From Saprospiraceae bacterium (lineage in GTDB: Bacteria > Bacteroidota > Bacteroidia > Chitinophagales > Saprospiraceae): DNA of 63,572 bases. The notes below the pieces were generated by a model. The model saw only the letters and a program-made list of their open reading frames with translations. It did no database searches and was not told the origin of the DNA. Below are positions 44,600 to 54,247 of this stretch, one piece after another (position 1 is the stretch's first letter; every line of letters starts with the position of its first letter). Location of the stretch: the NCBI GenBank assembly GCA_016787285.1, contig JAEUUV010000120.1:1-63572 (forward strand), given 5' to 3'. The position numbers were made by a program, and so were the translations under genes.

Positions 44600-45928
44600 A
44601 TGAACATCCTTTTAGGCGACCGGGAGTATTTCCCCGGCATTGGCAAAATCCGCTACGAAGGCCCCGACACCGACAACCTGCTGGCGTTCCGCTTTTACGA
44701 TGAAAACAGGGTCGTACGCGGCAAAACCATGCGCGAGCATTTCAAATTTGCCATGGCATACTGGCACACCCTGTGCGGAACCGGCAGTGATCCGTTTGGC
44801 GCGCCCACTAAGCACCACCCGTGGCTACAGGCCACCGACCCGATCCGGCAAGCCCGCGAGAAAATGGACGCCGCCTTCGAATTTGTAACCAAACTTGGTC
44901 TGCCGTACTACTGTTTTCACGACTACGACCTCGTGGCGGAGGCTGAAACGCTGACGGAAACCGAACAGCGCCTGCACACCATCGGCGAGTATGCCCGGGA
45001 AAAGATGCAAGCCTCCGGCGTGCGGGTGCTGTGGGGTACGGCCAACCTGTTCAGCCACCCGCGCTACATGAACGGGGCTGCCACCAATCCCGACTTCGCG
45101 GTGGTCGCCCGGGCCGGGGCACAGGTCAAAATGGCGCTGGACCTGACCATCGCGCTCGGTGGCGAAAACTATGTGTTCTGGGGCGGGCGCGAGGGCTACC
45201 TTTCCCTGCTGAACACCGACATGAAACGCGAACTGGATCACCTGGCGCGATTTCTCGAAATGGCCCGCGACTATGCCCGTTCGCAAGGTTTTGCAGGCAC
45301 TTTTTTTGTCGAGCCGAAGCCAATGGAACCCAGCAAACACCAGTACGATTTTGATGCCGCCACCACCATCGGTTTTTTGCGGGAGTATGGACTGGAACGG
45401 GATTTCAAACTGAATGTGGAGGTCAACCACGCCACGTTGGCGCAACACAGTTTTCAGCACGAACTCCAGGTAGCAGTCAATGCGGGCATGCTCGGCAGTA
45501 TGGACGCCAACCGGGGCGATTATCAGAACGGCTGGGACACCGACCAGTTCCCCAACAATGTGCCCGAACTGACCGAGGCGATGCTCATCGTACTCGAAGC
45601 CGGCGGCTGGCAGGGTGGGGGAGTGAACTTCGACGCAAAAACCCGCCGCAACTCCACCGACCTCGACGATCTATTTCACGCCCATATCGGCGGCATGGAT
45701 GCTTTCGCGCGCGCACTTCTGGCTGCCGATGCTATTCTGGAAAAATCACCCTTCCGCAATATTCGCCGGGAGCGTTACGCTTCGTTCGACAGCGGCAACG
45801 GGCAACAATTTGAACAGGGGAAACTGAAACTTGGCGACTTGTACGAAATCGCCGGGCAATTGGGCGAACCCGTTCAGCGCAGCGGTAAACAGGAAATGCT
45901 GGAAAATATCGTGAACCGGTATGTCTAA
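44600..45928 (+). CDS. xylA: Xylose isomerase
   Basis: XylA converts D-xylose to D-xylulose (and glucose to fructose). The catalytic His-Asp in [10 protein letters not shown] (about residue 100), the metal-binding [18 protein letters not shown] (about 230) and the [14 protein letters not shown] stretch are intact in a 442-residue protein. I start at the ATG at 44600, where homology begins. No xylulokinase or xylose transporter is next to it, so it may act alone or be regulated separately. Confidence 0.96.
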   Translation: MNILLGDREYFPGIGKIRYEGPDTDNLLAFRFYDENRVVRGKTMREHFKFAMAYWHTLCGTGSDPFGAPTKHHPWLQATDPIRQAREKMDAAFEFVTKLGLPYYCFHDYDLVAEAETLTETEQRLHTIGEYAREKMQASGVRVLWGTANLFSHPRYMNGAATNPDFAVVARAGAQVKMALDLTIALGGENYVFWGGREGYLSLLNTDMKRELDHLARFLEMARDYARSQGFAGTFFVEPKPMEPSKHQYDFDAATTIGFLREYGLERDFKLNVEVNHATLAQHSFQHELQVAVNAGMLGSMDANRGDYQNGWDTDQFPNNVPELTEAMLIVLEAGGWQGGGVNFDAKTRRNSTDLDDLFHAHIGGMDAFARALLAADAILEKSPFRNIRRERYASFDSGNGQQFEQGKLKLGDLYEIAGQLGEPVQRSGKQEMLENIVNRYV

Positions 45929-47103
45929 GCCACAGCGCTCGGTTTGCGTTCGGATTGCTCCACGGCATCGGCTTGCGCGCTGTTGGATGCTTCTTCCTGC
46001 GAGCCTGCACTTTTCACCCGTGCAAACCGTGTTTTGAGTTTCAGGAAGGGCTTTTCCATGTACTGGTACGACAAGTGTGCAATACCGATGGTGCTTCCGA
46101 CCGAGACAACGTACACCAGCACATAGTGGTACCACGCTCCTCCAGCCACCCAGCCCGACAGCAGCCAACCCAGTCCGAAAATGACCAGCGGGTGTATTAC
46201 GTAGATGCCGTAGGAGATTTTTCCGAGAAAATCGAACAGGCGCGTGTTCAGGTTCAGCAGGCCGGTGCCTTTGATCTGGCCCAGAATGAGCACCACCGTG
46301 ACGACGGCCATGATCTCGTGGTCAAAAATATTGGCTATGTGAAACCGGTTGGTGGCTGCCAGCGCGATTACCAGCCACCCGGCGGCCTGTACCAGCCGAT
46401 GCGTCGTCAGGCGAATAAACAAAGTGTGGTTGTGGAAATACAAATGTGCCCCCAGAGCACCGAGCATCATGCAATCGAACCGGTTGACGTACATGGCCGT
46501 ATGAAACACACTGCCCGAAAACGCCGCGTAGGCAAATAATTTCAGCGCGATAAAAACAGAAAACAGCACGGATGTTGCCCAAAACAGGCGCCGGTGAAAA
46601 ACGCGCACAAACACCGGCCAAAACAGATAAAACTGCTCTTCCACGCCCAGCGACCAGTAGTGGCCTAGCAAGTCGGACGGAAGTTGGAACGATTTGGGCA
46701 CATTGGGCGCGAAGAAAAAATAGAACAAGTCGCTGATGGACTCGTGCGGTACATTTCCGAGCCGGCTGACCACCAGCGCAAGGATGAGGTACGTGTAGTA
46801 CAGCGGCCAGATGCGCAGGATACGCCGGATGTAAAAATTTTTGACGCTGATCGGTTGTTGCCGGTTTTCAGCCAGCAGCAGGTAGGTGATCAGAAAACCG
46901 CTCAGGGCGAAAAAAATCGTCACGCCGAAGTCGGAAAGGTCAATTCCTTTGGGGTTGCCGTTCGGCAGCGTACCGATCAGGTGTGGGTTCAGGTTGAACC
47001 GGTACAGGTAAACCGTGATGTGCGACAACACCACCGCCAGGGCTGCGATAGCGCGGATGCCGTTCAAGCCCGGAAAAAAAATAGGTTGGCCGCTTTTGTC
47101 CAT
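45925..47103 (-). CDS. Acyltransferase 3 family membrane protein (OafA-like)
   Basis: The 392-residue protein opens [18 protein letters not shown], the signature of acyltransferase 3 proteins with the catalytic His, and later has [19 protein letters not shown]. It has about 10 transmembrane segments and a long cytoplasmic tail. These enzymes put acetyl or other acyl groups on surface polysaccharides. Its gene lies alone on the minus strand between xylA and the aminotransferase gene, overlapping the xylA stop by 4 bases. The glycan target is unknown. Confidence 0.92.
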   Translation of the reverse strand: MDKSGQPIFFPGLNGIRAIAALAVVLSHITVYLYRFNLNPHLIGTLPNGNPKGIDLSDFGVTIFFALSGFLITYLLLAENRQQPISVKNFYIRRILRIWPLYYTYLILALVVSRLGNVPHESISDLFYFFFAPNVPKSFQLPSDLLGHYWSLGVEEQFYLFWPVFVRVFHRRLFWATSVLFSVFIALKLFAYAAFSGSVFHTAMYVNRFDCMMLGALGAHLYFHNHTLFIRLTTHRLVQAAGWLVIALAATNRFHIANIFDHEIMAVVTVVLILGQIKGTGLLNLNTRLFDFLGKISYGIYVIHPLVIFGLGWLLSGWVAGGAWYHYVLVYVVSVGSTIGIAHLSYQYMEKPFLKLKTRFARVKSAGSQEEASNSAQADAVEQSERKPSAVA

Positions 47104-47163
47104 TTTGGTATCGAATTGTCTTCGGCTGACAAGTCAAATTTCCTGCCAAACCACCGCCCACCG

Positions 47164-47171
47164 TACATTTA
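47164..47171 (+). promoter_or_regulatory. -7-like element TACATTTA, 4 bases before a start codon
   Basis: TACATTTA differs from TAnnTTTG at the last base and is followed by CGCC and ATG at 47176. It has the same 4-base spacing as at dnaG and the glycosyltransferase gene. Confidence 0.45.
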
Positions 47172-47175
47172 CGCC

Positions 47176-48015
47176 ATGCCGACGACGATTTTGAACGGGC
47201 GGGTACTCGATGATATTCCTGAACATTTGGAACAGGTGCAACGTGCACTGTTTTACGGCGACGTCCTTTTTGAAACAATCCGGGTTTTTGATGGGAAAAT
47301 GCCCTTGCTAACCCACCATTGGGCGCGAATGTCTGCCGGATTAACAGCGCTGGGTTTTGAAATCCCCACCGACTGGGATGCGACTTTTTTCGGGAGGGAA
47401 ATACTCCGAATAGCGCCCCGAAATGCCCGTGTCCGGCTAACCGTCTGGCGTTCGCTCGGTGGCAAATATGCGCCAACGAATGATTTGCCACAGTACCTGA
47501 TTACTGTCGAAGCATATGATAAAGAACGATTTGAATGGCTTGAAAATGGCCTGCATATTGGAATTTGCACTTCCGCCCGGCTTCCCGTGGATGCCTTTTC
47601 CGGTTTCAAAACACTGAATGCCCCACGGTATGTGGCGGCTGCCCGTGAGGCACGAACCAACGGCTGGGACGATGCGCTGCTGCTAAATATGCACGGGCGT
47701 GTGTGCGAGGCCACATCCAGCAATGTATTTTGGTGGGAACGCGATACGCTTTGCACCGTGCCGCTTTCGGAAGGGTGTGTTTCGGGCGTATTTCGTTCGT
47801 TTTTAATCAATTGGGTGAAGAGGGTAGGGGAGGGGCCTGTTTCTGAAAAAGTCGCTACCCTGGAGGACTTGATGGCTGCCGACGAAATTTTTCTGACCAA
47901 TGCAGTCCGCGGCATCATACCTGTTCGCATTTTTGCGGGCCAAAATTTTCCAGCCATCCAAACCAAGCAACTGTTTAGCCTGCTTGACCACGCGTTACTT
48001 AGCCAACAACAATGA
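47176..48015 (+). CDS. Aminotransferase class IV protein
   Basis: Branched-chain aminotransferase-fold enzyme. The PLP lysine is in FSGFKTLNAPRYVAA (about residue 138), followed by LLLNMHGRVCEATSSNVFWW, the class IV signature, and GCVSGVFRSFL. At 279 residues it is closer in length to aminodeoxychorismate lyase (PabC) and D-amino acid transferases than to IlvE, and the substrate cannot be settled by eye. Frame is open far upstream, but homology begins at this ATG. Its stop overlaps accC by 4 bases (ATGA), so the two are cotranslated. Confidence 0.88.
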   Translation: MPTTILNGRVLDDIPEHLEQVQRALFYGDVLFETIRVFDGKMPLLTHHWARMSAGLTALGFEIPTDWDATFFGREILRIAPRNARVRLTVWRSLGGKYAPTNDLPQYLITVEAYDKERFEWLENGLHIGICTSARLPVDAFSGFKTLNAPRYVAAAREARTNGWDDALLLNMHGRVCEATSSNVFWWERDTLCTVPLSEGCVSGVFRSFLINWVKRVGEGPVSEKVATLEDLMAADEIFLTNAVRGIIPVRIFAGQNFPAIQTKQLFSLLDHALLSQQQ

Positions 48016-49487
48016 AAAAAATATTAGTTGCCAACCGGGGTGAGATAGCCCTGCGCGTCATGCGTACCGCCCGCCGCATGGGCATCAAAACCGTAGCCGT
48101 GTATTCGGAAGCCGACCGGCATGCGCCCCACGTACGATTTGCCGATGAGGCCGTTTGTATCGGGCCTGCACCGTCCTCTCAGAGTTATCTGCTGGCCGAC
48201 AAAATATTGGAGGTCGCTTCCGGGGTAGGCGCCGACGGCATACACCCCGGCTATGGTTTTCTGAGTGAAAATGCGGTTTTTGCTCAAAAAGTAGCCGATG
48301 CAGGCATTTCGTTTATCGGCCCAAGTCCGCGTAGCATCGAGATGATGGGCAGCAAACTTGCCGCAAAAGAGGCTGCTAAACGTTTTGAAGTGCCGATGGT
48401 GCCGGGCATCGAAGAGGCCATCACCGACGTGGAAATGGCCAAGGAAATCGGCAGAAGGGTAGGGTACCCGATCCTGATCAAGGCCAGCGCCGGCGGTGGC
48501 GGAAAGGGCATGCGGGTAGTGGAGCGCGAGGCAGAATTACAGGAACAGATGGAACGGGCCATTTCGGAAGCAATTTCTGCATTTGGCGACGGGGCGGTTT
48601 TTATTGAAAAATTTGTCACCTCGCCGCGGCATGTGGAAGTGCAGGTACTGGGCGATACGCACGGAAATGTGGTGTACCTGTTCGAACGCGAGTGCTCGGT
48701 GCAGCGCCGCCACCAAAAAGTGGTGGAAGAGGCGCCGTGCGCAATTGTTACTCCCGATATGCGCCGCGCCATGGGCGAAGCGGCGGTACGGGTGGCCAAG
48801 GCCTGCGAATATGTGGGGGCCGGCACGGTAGAGTTTCTGGTGGATGCCGACCGGAATTTTTATTTCCTCGAAATGAATACTCGCCTTCAGGTGGAACACC
48901 CGGTTACGGAATTTATCACTGGCCTTGATCTCGTGGAATGGCAGATTCGCGTGGCACGTGGCGAAGCCCTCGCGTTTTCACAGAACGACCTGACCATCAA
49001 TGGCCATGCGCTCGAACTACGCGTCTGCGCTGAAGACCCGTTGAATAATTTCCTTCCATCCGTGGGTACGTTGCACCGGTATCGGATTCCTACCGGGGCC
49101 GGCATCCGGGTAGATGACGGGTATACAGAAGGCATGGAAGTGCCTATTTTTTATGATCCCTTGCTGGCCAAATTGGTCGTGCATGGAAAAACCCGCGATG
49201 AGGCCATTCAAAAAATGAAAGAAGCCATCGCGAATTATGAAGTCGAAGGGGTGGCCACTACATTGCCTTTCGGGCGGTTTGTAATGGAGCATCCGGCTTT
49301 TATTTCTGCCGATTTCGATACCAATTTTATCAAAAACTACTACACCCCGGATACGCTTCTGCTTGCCCAACAGGCGCCTGCTGCCATTGCGGCCAAACTT
49401 GCCTTGCGCCTGCATTTGCAACAAAAACGAAATTTGAATGTCTTGCCCCCGACGGTCAGCAACTGGAGCGATCGCGTTTCAAAATAA
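48012..49487 (+). CDS. accC: Biotin carboxylase subunit of acetyl-CoA carboxylase
   Basis: AccC carboxylates the biotin of AccB with ATP and bicarbonate, the first step of fatty acid synthesis. The ATP-grasp Gly-rich loop ASAGGGGKGMRVVE (about residues 158-171), the metal-binding EMNTRLQVEHPVTE and the opening KKILVANRGEIALRVMR are all intact. The 491-residue length fits the stand-alone subunit, with no biotinyl domain fused. accB is not adjacent, so it may instead serve another biotin-dependent carboxylase. It overlaps the aminotransferase gene and is followed by a glycosyltransferase gene after 2 bases. Confidence 0.94.
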   Translation: MKKILVANRGEIALRVMRTARRMGIKTVAVYSEADRHAPHVRFADEAVCIGPAPSSQSYLLADKILEVASGVGADGIHPGYGFLSENAVFAQKVADAGISFIGPSPRSIEMMGSKLAAKEAAKRFEVPMVPGIEEAITDVEMAKEIGRRVGYPILIKASAGGGGKGMRVVEREAELQEQMERAISEAISAFGDGAVFIEKFVTSPRHVEVQVLGDTHGNVVYLFERECSVQRRHQKVVEEAPCAIVTPDMRRAMGEAAVRVAKACEYVGAGTVEFLVDADRNFYFLEMNTRLQVEHPVTEFITGLDLVEWQIRVARGEALAFSQNDLTINGHALELRVCAEDPLNNFLPSVGTLHRYRIPTGAGIRVDDGYTEGMEVPIFYDPLLAKLVVHGKTRDEAIQKMKEAIANYEVEGVATTLPFGRFVMEHPAFISADFDTNFIKNYYTPDTLLLAQQAPAAIAAKLALRLHLQQKRNLNVLPPTVSNWSDRVSK

Positions 49488-49489
49488 AC

Positions 49490-50413
49490 ATGACAACACC
49501 TGTTCTTTTGCTGGTTTTTAATCGCCCCGACCATACCCGAAAGGTGTTTGAACGTGTGCGGGAAATGCAACCGGAGTCCTTGTACATCAGTGCCGACGGC
49601 GCGCGTACGCATGTGCCGGAGGATGCAGAAAAGTGCGCTTCGGTACGCGCCATTGTTGAAAAAGTAGATTGGCCCTGCGCGGTGCATACTAACTTTATGG
49701 CTGAAAACCACGGGTGCCGCGGGGCGGTACACGCCGGAATTTCGTGGTTTTTTCAGCAAGTGGAGGCAGGCATCATTTTGGAAGACGACTGCTTGCCCGA
49801 TCCCTCGTTCTTCGGGTTTTGCTCCGAATTACTTGATCGCTATCGGAACGACCCGGAGGTGATGCACATTGCCGGGAATAACCCGGATCCGCAGGTTTGC
49901 CGCGGTCTGGAGGCCAGTTACTTATTTTCGAGGTTTTCATTGATCTGGGGCTGGGCAACCTGGCGAAGAGCCTGGCAGCATTACGACCCGAATTTTACCG
50001 GGCTGGAGTCCATGTGGAATGACCCGGGAAGTGCTCTTTATAGCCTCGTCGGGGATAAGGCTGCGTGCCGATATATGTTCGACAAATTTTTGCGGACACG
50101 CTCCGGCGAGTTGGATACCTGGGACTATGCCTGGTTTTTCAGCATACTGAAAAACAATGGGTTGTGTATCGTTCCGAAGGTAAATCTGGTGCGAAACATC
50201 GGTTTTGATGACACAGGCACACACACGTCAAAAGAACTTGCCGTTTACCGGCACAACGAAGTTTCCAGCCTTGGCGCCCACTTGGTTCACCCCACGCAGT
50301 TCACACCGGATCGCTCGATCGAACTGGCGTTCTTCCATGCTTCGCAAAAGGACAAACTAAGGCTTTGGTTACGCCGGCTGGCGCCATGGTTTTTTTACAA
50401 ATCTGTTTCCTGA
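49490..50413 (+). CDS. Family 2-like glycosyltransferase
   Basis: The 307-residue protein has a nucleotide-sugar-transferase start (VLLLVFNRPDHTRKVFERV) and the divalent-metal motif IILEDDCLPDPSFF (about residues 93-106), typical of GT2-like enzymes. WGWATWRRAWQHYDP is shared with a group of glycosyltransferases found in Bacteroidota polysaccharide clusters. No membrane segment is seen. It is coupled to accC by 2 bases although the functions look unrelated. Acceptor and sugar are unknown. Confidence 0.82.
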   Translation: MTTPVLLLVFNRPDHTRKVFERVREMQPESLYISADGARTHVPEDAEKCASVRAIVEKVDWPCAVHTNFMAENHGCRGAVHAGISWFFQQVEAGIILEDDCLPDPSFFGFCSELLDRYRNDPEVMHIAGNNPDPQVCRGLEASYLFSRFSLIWGWATWRRAWQHYDPNFTGLESMWNDPGSALYSLVGDKAACRYMFDKFLRTRSGELDTWDYAWFFSILKNNGLCIVPKVNLVRNIGFDDTGTHTSKELAVYRHNEVSSLGAHLVHPTQFTPDRSIELAFFHASQKDKLRLWLRRLAPWFFYKSVS

Positions 50414-50416
50414 ACA

Positions 50417-52009
50417 TCAGTCGCAGTCTTCCAGGATAATAAATCCGGCATCAAACGGGTTCAGGTTTTCTTTGAGCATGTCCAGATATCGTTCACCGTA
50501 CCTGAGGTAGTAGGGGATAAAATTGTCGTGCCGCTCCTGCAAACTACCGACAGGAAACAGTTTTTCCCTGAGGCTTCGCAATTGACCTATGGCAACTTCG
50601 TGCTTTTGTTTTTCAGCGCGAACCAGCCGGCTTTCCCATTGCTGAAGATGTGCAATCATTTTGACCTCATCTGCCCGAACTGCTTTCTCCAAGGTAGGGT
50701 CTATTGCCTGGGCTTTTTGAGCCAATTTGTCGTAAATCTCTTGTAAATCAACAACTTCTGATTTAAGATGAACTTCGGCATCTGCTTGCCCCTCCACATA
50801 TGCCCGGACAAGCGCATCGGAATCCTCGAAGTACCGCGCAGGGGAGAAACCGAACTTTAGTGAACGTTTGATAGAATCCTTGTCGAACCACAGAACCGAA
50901 TTGCGCCGGATCAGAATAGGGTAGGGGACACCATAGTGTTCGAACAGGGAACTGCGTTCCAGCCAGTATGCCAATTCTCCGCCACCGCCCACATATGCCA
51001 GGTTCGGCAGGATAAGTTCCTGAAAAAGAGGACGTAGCAGAACATTTGGACTGAATCGCTCGGGGTATTGTTCCAATTCCGTTTTCATCGTTTCCGGCGT
51101 GAACGACAGATCAGTATGGAGTACCTGGTATTGACCGTTTTCAAAAACAATTCGTTCTCTGCTCCCGGGTTGCATGTAGAACAAGTTGATATCCCGAGGT
51201 ATGGCCTGGCCTTTGAAACCACGGCTTGCGAGTTTTTCAATGGTCTCGGTTACCAGCCTGTGCGCAGTTTGTCGGCTGAGATCATCCCACATAATCGGAA
51301 TGAACTTGCGCTTCAGGTCGGGGTGATTCATGTTGAATACGACTAAGCCGAAACGACCGAAAAGTGTGTGTAACAAGGCCTGGGTAGCGTCTGCAAACGT
51401 GGCACTTTGTGTGTAACACTGCTCAATTTTTTCCCAAAGAGTATGCGCATTTTCGGTGTCACCGAGTATCGGTCTTAATTCTTCGAGAACAGGGCCAAGG
51501 GTTGCTGCCGGCATGGTGCCGACAGGGCCGCCAAAGTCCGGAGTCCAACGTATTTCCTTGTTAAACAAACGAATATGATTTAGTTCATCCAGATCATGGT
51601 CTTCGCTGCCGAGCACAAAAATCGGGATGATTTGTTTGCCGGTGGTTTTTTGTACCTCGATGGCAAGGTTAATCGTGGAAATCGCTTTGTACACGAAATA
51701 CAGCGGCCCCAGGAGCAGAGTTGGCTGATGTGCCGTTGTGACAGAGAATGTATCAGTCTGCAGTAAGAGCGTAATTTGCTCCTGCACAACTTCCGAGTCG
51801 GCCAATCCCTGGTATTGTGCACGAAGGACCGCTACGAGCGTTTCCCGGTCGGTTTGTATCGTTTTACGCGACTCAATGGCCTGCAAAAACCCATCCGGAT
51901 CAGGTTCATAGCGATAAAACGATCTTAGGGCAGGGTCTTGGGTAGCGTAAGCAACATCAGTTTTACTGAGTTGACTTACAGCAGAGAAAGGCAGGAGCGT
52001 TTTGTGCAT
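50417..52009 (-). CDS. bshC: Bacillithiol biosynthesis cysteine-adding enzyme BshC
   Basis: BshC adds cysteine to glucosamine-malate to finish bacillithiol, the low-molecular-weight thiol of Firmicutes and many Bacteroidota. The sequences TTAHQPTLLLGPLYFVYKAI and PIFVLGSEDHDLDELNHI (about residues 99-165), GGGGELAYWLERS and a C-terminal coiled coil (about 430-500) are characteristic. The ATG at 52009 (530 aa) is preferred over one 13 codons upstream. Neither bshA nor bshB is near. Confidence 0.93.
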   Translation of the reverse strand: MHKTLLPFSAVSQLSKTDVAYATQDPALRSFYRYEPDPDGFLQAIESRKTIQTDRETLVAVLRAQYQGLADSEVVQEQITLLLQTDTFSVTTAHQPTLLLGPLYFVYKAISTINLAIEVQKTTGKQIIPIFVLGSEDHDLDELNHIRLFNKEIRWTPDFGGPVGTMPAATLGPVLEELRPILGDTENAHTLWEKIEQCYTQSATFADATQALLHTLFGRFGLVVFNMNHPDLKRKFIPIMWDDLSRQTAHRLVTETIEKLASRGFKGQAIPRDINLFYMQPGSRERIVFENGQYQVLHTDLSFTPETMKTELEQYPERFSPNVLLRPLFQELILPNLAYVGGGGELAYWLERSSLFEHYGVPYPILIRRNSVLWFDKDSIKRSLKFGFSPARYFEDSDALVRAYVEGQADAEVHLKSEVVDLQEIYDKLAQKAQAIDPTLEKAVRADEVKMIAHLQQWESRLVRAEKQKHEVAIGQLRSLREKLFPVGSLQERHDNFIPYYLRYGERYLDMLKENLNPFDAGFIILEDCD

Positions 52010-52152
52010 AACGTGTGCAAACAACTTGAAAACAGACGACAAGAACAAGTAAATGCAGGCAAAGTTGCTGCATAATAAATTTATAACTACTAATTTATGT
52101 TATGTTAAATTAACGATTTGAATTTTGAACTTCCCCGATTCTTAAAAGCGGA

Positions 52153-52160
52153 TACCTTTG
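52153..52160 (+). promoter_or_regulatory. -7 element TACCTTTG of the arginine decarboxylase gene
   Basis: TACCTTTG fits TAnnTTTG, with TTTG about 28 bases upstream near the -33 position, and lies 20 bases before the ATG at 52181. It marks the true start and excludes the upstream TTG start. Confidence 0.65.
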
Positions 52161-52180
52161 CGCGCATTTTAAATTTTTCG

Positions 52181-53599
52181 ATGAAAAACACGTACTACGA
52201 TCTGGTCGCGCAGACCTTTGATTTTCCCCAAGATGGTTTTCGGCTCAAGAACAACCATCTGCTTTTTAATGAAATTGACGTTTACGATTTGATTCAGAAG
52301 TATGGCTCGCCGCTCAAACTGACATTTTTGCCCAAAATCGGGGAAAAAATACAGACCGCCCGCAAGTTGTTCCGGGATGCGATACAGCGGTATAACTACA
52401 CCGGAAAATATGTCTATTGTTACTGCACCAAGAGTTCGCATTTTGCATTTGTGTTGAATGAAGTATTGGAGAACGGCACACAATTAGAAACCTCGTCGGC
52501 ATTCGACATTGATCTGGTCTGGCGCCTGTACCGGCTCGGAAAAATCAATAAAAGCACGACAATCGTCAACAACGGATACAAACCTATCGCCTATGCCCGA
52601 GGCATCGCTCGGCTGATTGACGAGGGGTTTCAGAATGTCATCCCGGTATGCGACAATGCAGCCGAACTGGAAATGTACGACGCCCTCGTCAAAAAAGGGA
52701 ATTACAACATCGGCTTGCGCATGGCGACCGAAGAAGAACCGAATTTCGAGTTTTATACGTCCCGTCTTGGCATCCGCCAAAGCGAGATTATGAACTTTTA
52801 TCAGGAAAAAATCGCCACAAACCCTAAGTTCAACCTCAAGATGCTGCACTTTTTTGTGGATATCGGCATCAAAGACACCATATACTACTGGAGCGAACTG
52901 AAACGGGGAATCAAAACCTACTGCGCCCTGCGCAAAATCTGCCCTACCCTATCGTGCCTGAATATCGGCGGTGGTATGCCAATTCGCAATTCGCTGGGTT
53001 TTGAGTACGACTACCCCTACATGGTGAACGAAATTGTGCGCCTTATCAAGGAATACTGCGACGACGAGGGCGTGCCCGAGCCGGATATCTACACGGAATT
53101 CGGGAAATACACCGTTGGCGAGAGCGGAGCGACCATATTTTCGGTTATCGGGAAAAAACAGCAAAACGACGCTGAACAATGGTACATGCTGGACAATTCA
53201 CTCATCAACACCCTGCCCGACAGTTGGGGTATCAAGGAGCGATTCATCTTGCTACCGATCAACCACTGGGACAAGGAACATCAAAAAGTGAATATCGGCG
53301 GCATCAGTTGCGACAACGCCGACTACTACAACTCCGAGGCGCACATCAACCAGGTCTATTTGCCTGTCTATGATGAAGTTAAGGAGGAGCCACTGTACAT
53401 CGGGTTTTTCCATACGGGGGCTTACCAGGAGTCATTGAGCGGCTATGGCGGGCTAAAACACTGCCTGATTCCTTCGCCCAAACATATTCTGATTGACAAA
53501 AATTACTACGGTGAACTTACCGACTGGGAGGTGTTTCCGGAGCAGGATGCCGACTCCATGCTGCGTATCCTTGGGTACGATTCGCCGTATGCGTCCTGA
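52181..53599 (+). CDS. speA: Arginine decarboxylase (SpeA-like short form)
   Basis: Fold-III PLP enzyme that likely makes agmatine from arginine. The PLP lysine is in YCYCTKSSHFAFV (about residue 86), the Gly-rich phosphate loop is LNIGGGMPIRNS, and the C-terminal ISCDNADYYNSE loop holds the substrate-binding Cys-Asp. At 472 residues it is shorter than E. coli SpeA (about 660) because the long insertion is missing, as in many Bacteroidota homologues. With nspC at 11278 it fits a polyamine route from arginine. The ATG at 52181 follows a TACCTTTG box. Confidence 0.82.
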   Translation: MKNTYYDLVAQTFDFPQDGFRLKNNHLLFNEIDVYDLIQKYGSPLKLTFLPKIGEKIQTARKLFRDAIQRYNYTGKYVYCYCTKSSHFAFVLNEVLENGTQLETSSAFDIDLVWRLYRLGKINKSTTIVNNGYKPIAYARGIARLIDEGFQNVIPVCDNAAELEMYDALVKKGNYNIGLRMATEEEPNFEFYTSRLGIRQSEIMNFYQEKIATNPKFNLKMLHFFVDIGIKDTIYYWSELKRGIKTYCALRKICPTLSCLNIGGGMPIRNSLGFEYDYPYMVNEIVRLIKEYCDDEGVPEPDIYTEFGKYTVGESGATIFSVIGKKQQNDAEQWYMLDNSLINTLPDSWGIKERFILLPINHWDKEHQKVNIGGISCDNADYYNSEAHINQVYLPVYDEVKEEPLYIGFFHTGAYQESLSGYGGLKHCLIPSPKHILIDKNYYGELTDWEVFPEQDADSMLRILGYDSPYAS

Positions 53600-53603
53600 T
53601 CGT

Positions 53604-54149
53604 TCAGAGTGTCCAGTAACCCAGGTATTTCAAAAAAAGTTTTGTCAGGTTCTCTGCATCGGAAATGCCGCGATGGTGGGTGCCGGTGAACAGGATATCC
53701 TCCCGCTCCACGGCTTTGCGGAGGCCAATCGAACGACGCAGTTGTTTCATTTGCATGTACTGTTCCTTCAGGTTCGCATGTTGTTCGGCCCAATCGCTTT
53801 CCAACCGGTGCAGGCGGCAGTCGTTGACAAACATTTTTTTATCGAAACTTCCCCAGGAGCAGAGCACATAGTCCTCCTCGTCCATGCGTGCCCAATGCTG
53901 AAATTCTTCAATGACATCTGGAAATGTATCGGCCCGGTTCACGTCAATTTGAGAAATGCTGGTCAGGTCGCGGCAAAATGGAGACAGCGTAGGATGCATA
54001 ACCGGGCGGATGAACCGGTTAAACTTGCCACGCACCTCGCCGTACTGGTTGACCCGAAAGGCGCCGATTTCAATCGTTTCCTGCACATACCCCGGCGGCG
54101 TGTGCTCCCAGCAGGTGGCTTCAAGGTCGTAGATTATGTAGTTCATCAT
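53604..54149 (-). CDS. DnaQ-like 3'-5' exonuclease
   Basis: The protein has the DEDDh exonuclease motifs: Exo I in YIIYDLEATCW (Asp and Glu), Exo II in the middle (SWGSFDKKMF), and Exo III in HHRGISDAENL with the His and Asp. This places it with the ERI-1/KapD type of RNase T-like nucleases. I start at 54149; a second Met follows directly and the upstream open frame has no homology. It is divergent from the glycosyltransferase gene at 54248, only 98 bases away. The natural substrate is not known. Confidence 0.87.
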   Translation of the reverse strand: MMNYIIYDLEATCWEHTPPGYVQETIEIGAFRVNQYGEVRGKFNRFIRPVMHPTLSPFCRDLTSISQIDVNRADTFPDVIEEFQHWARMDEEDYVLCSWGSFDKKMFVNDCRLHRLESDWAEQHANLKEQYMQMKQLRRSIGLRKAVEREDILFTGTHHRGISDAENLTKLFLKYLGYWTL

Positions 54150-54247
54150 TGTACACGTATGCAGCGGCGCTCGTTCGAGTCGCAATTCCACAACGGACGC
54201 AAAGTTTGAACAAAAGTTCAGAGTTTTGGCCAAAAATATTGACACAG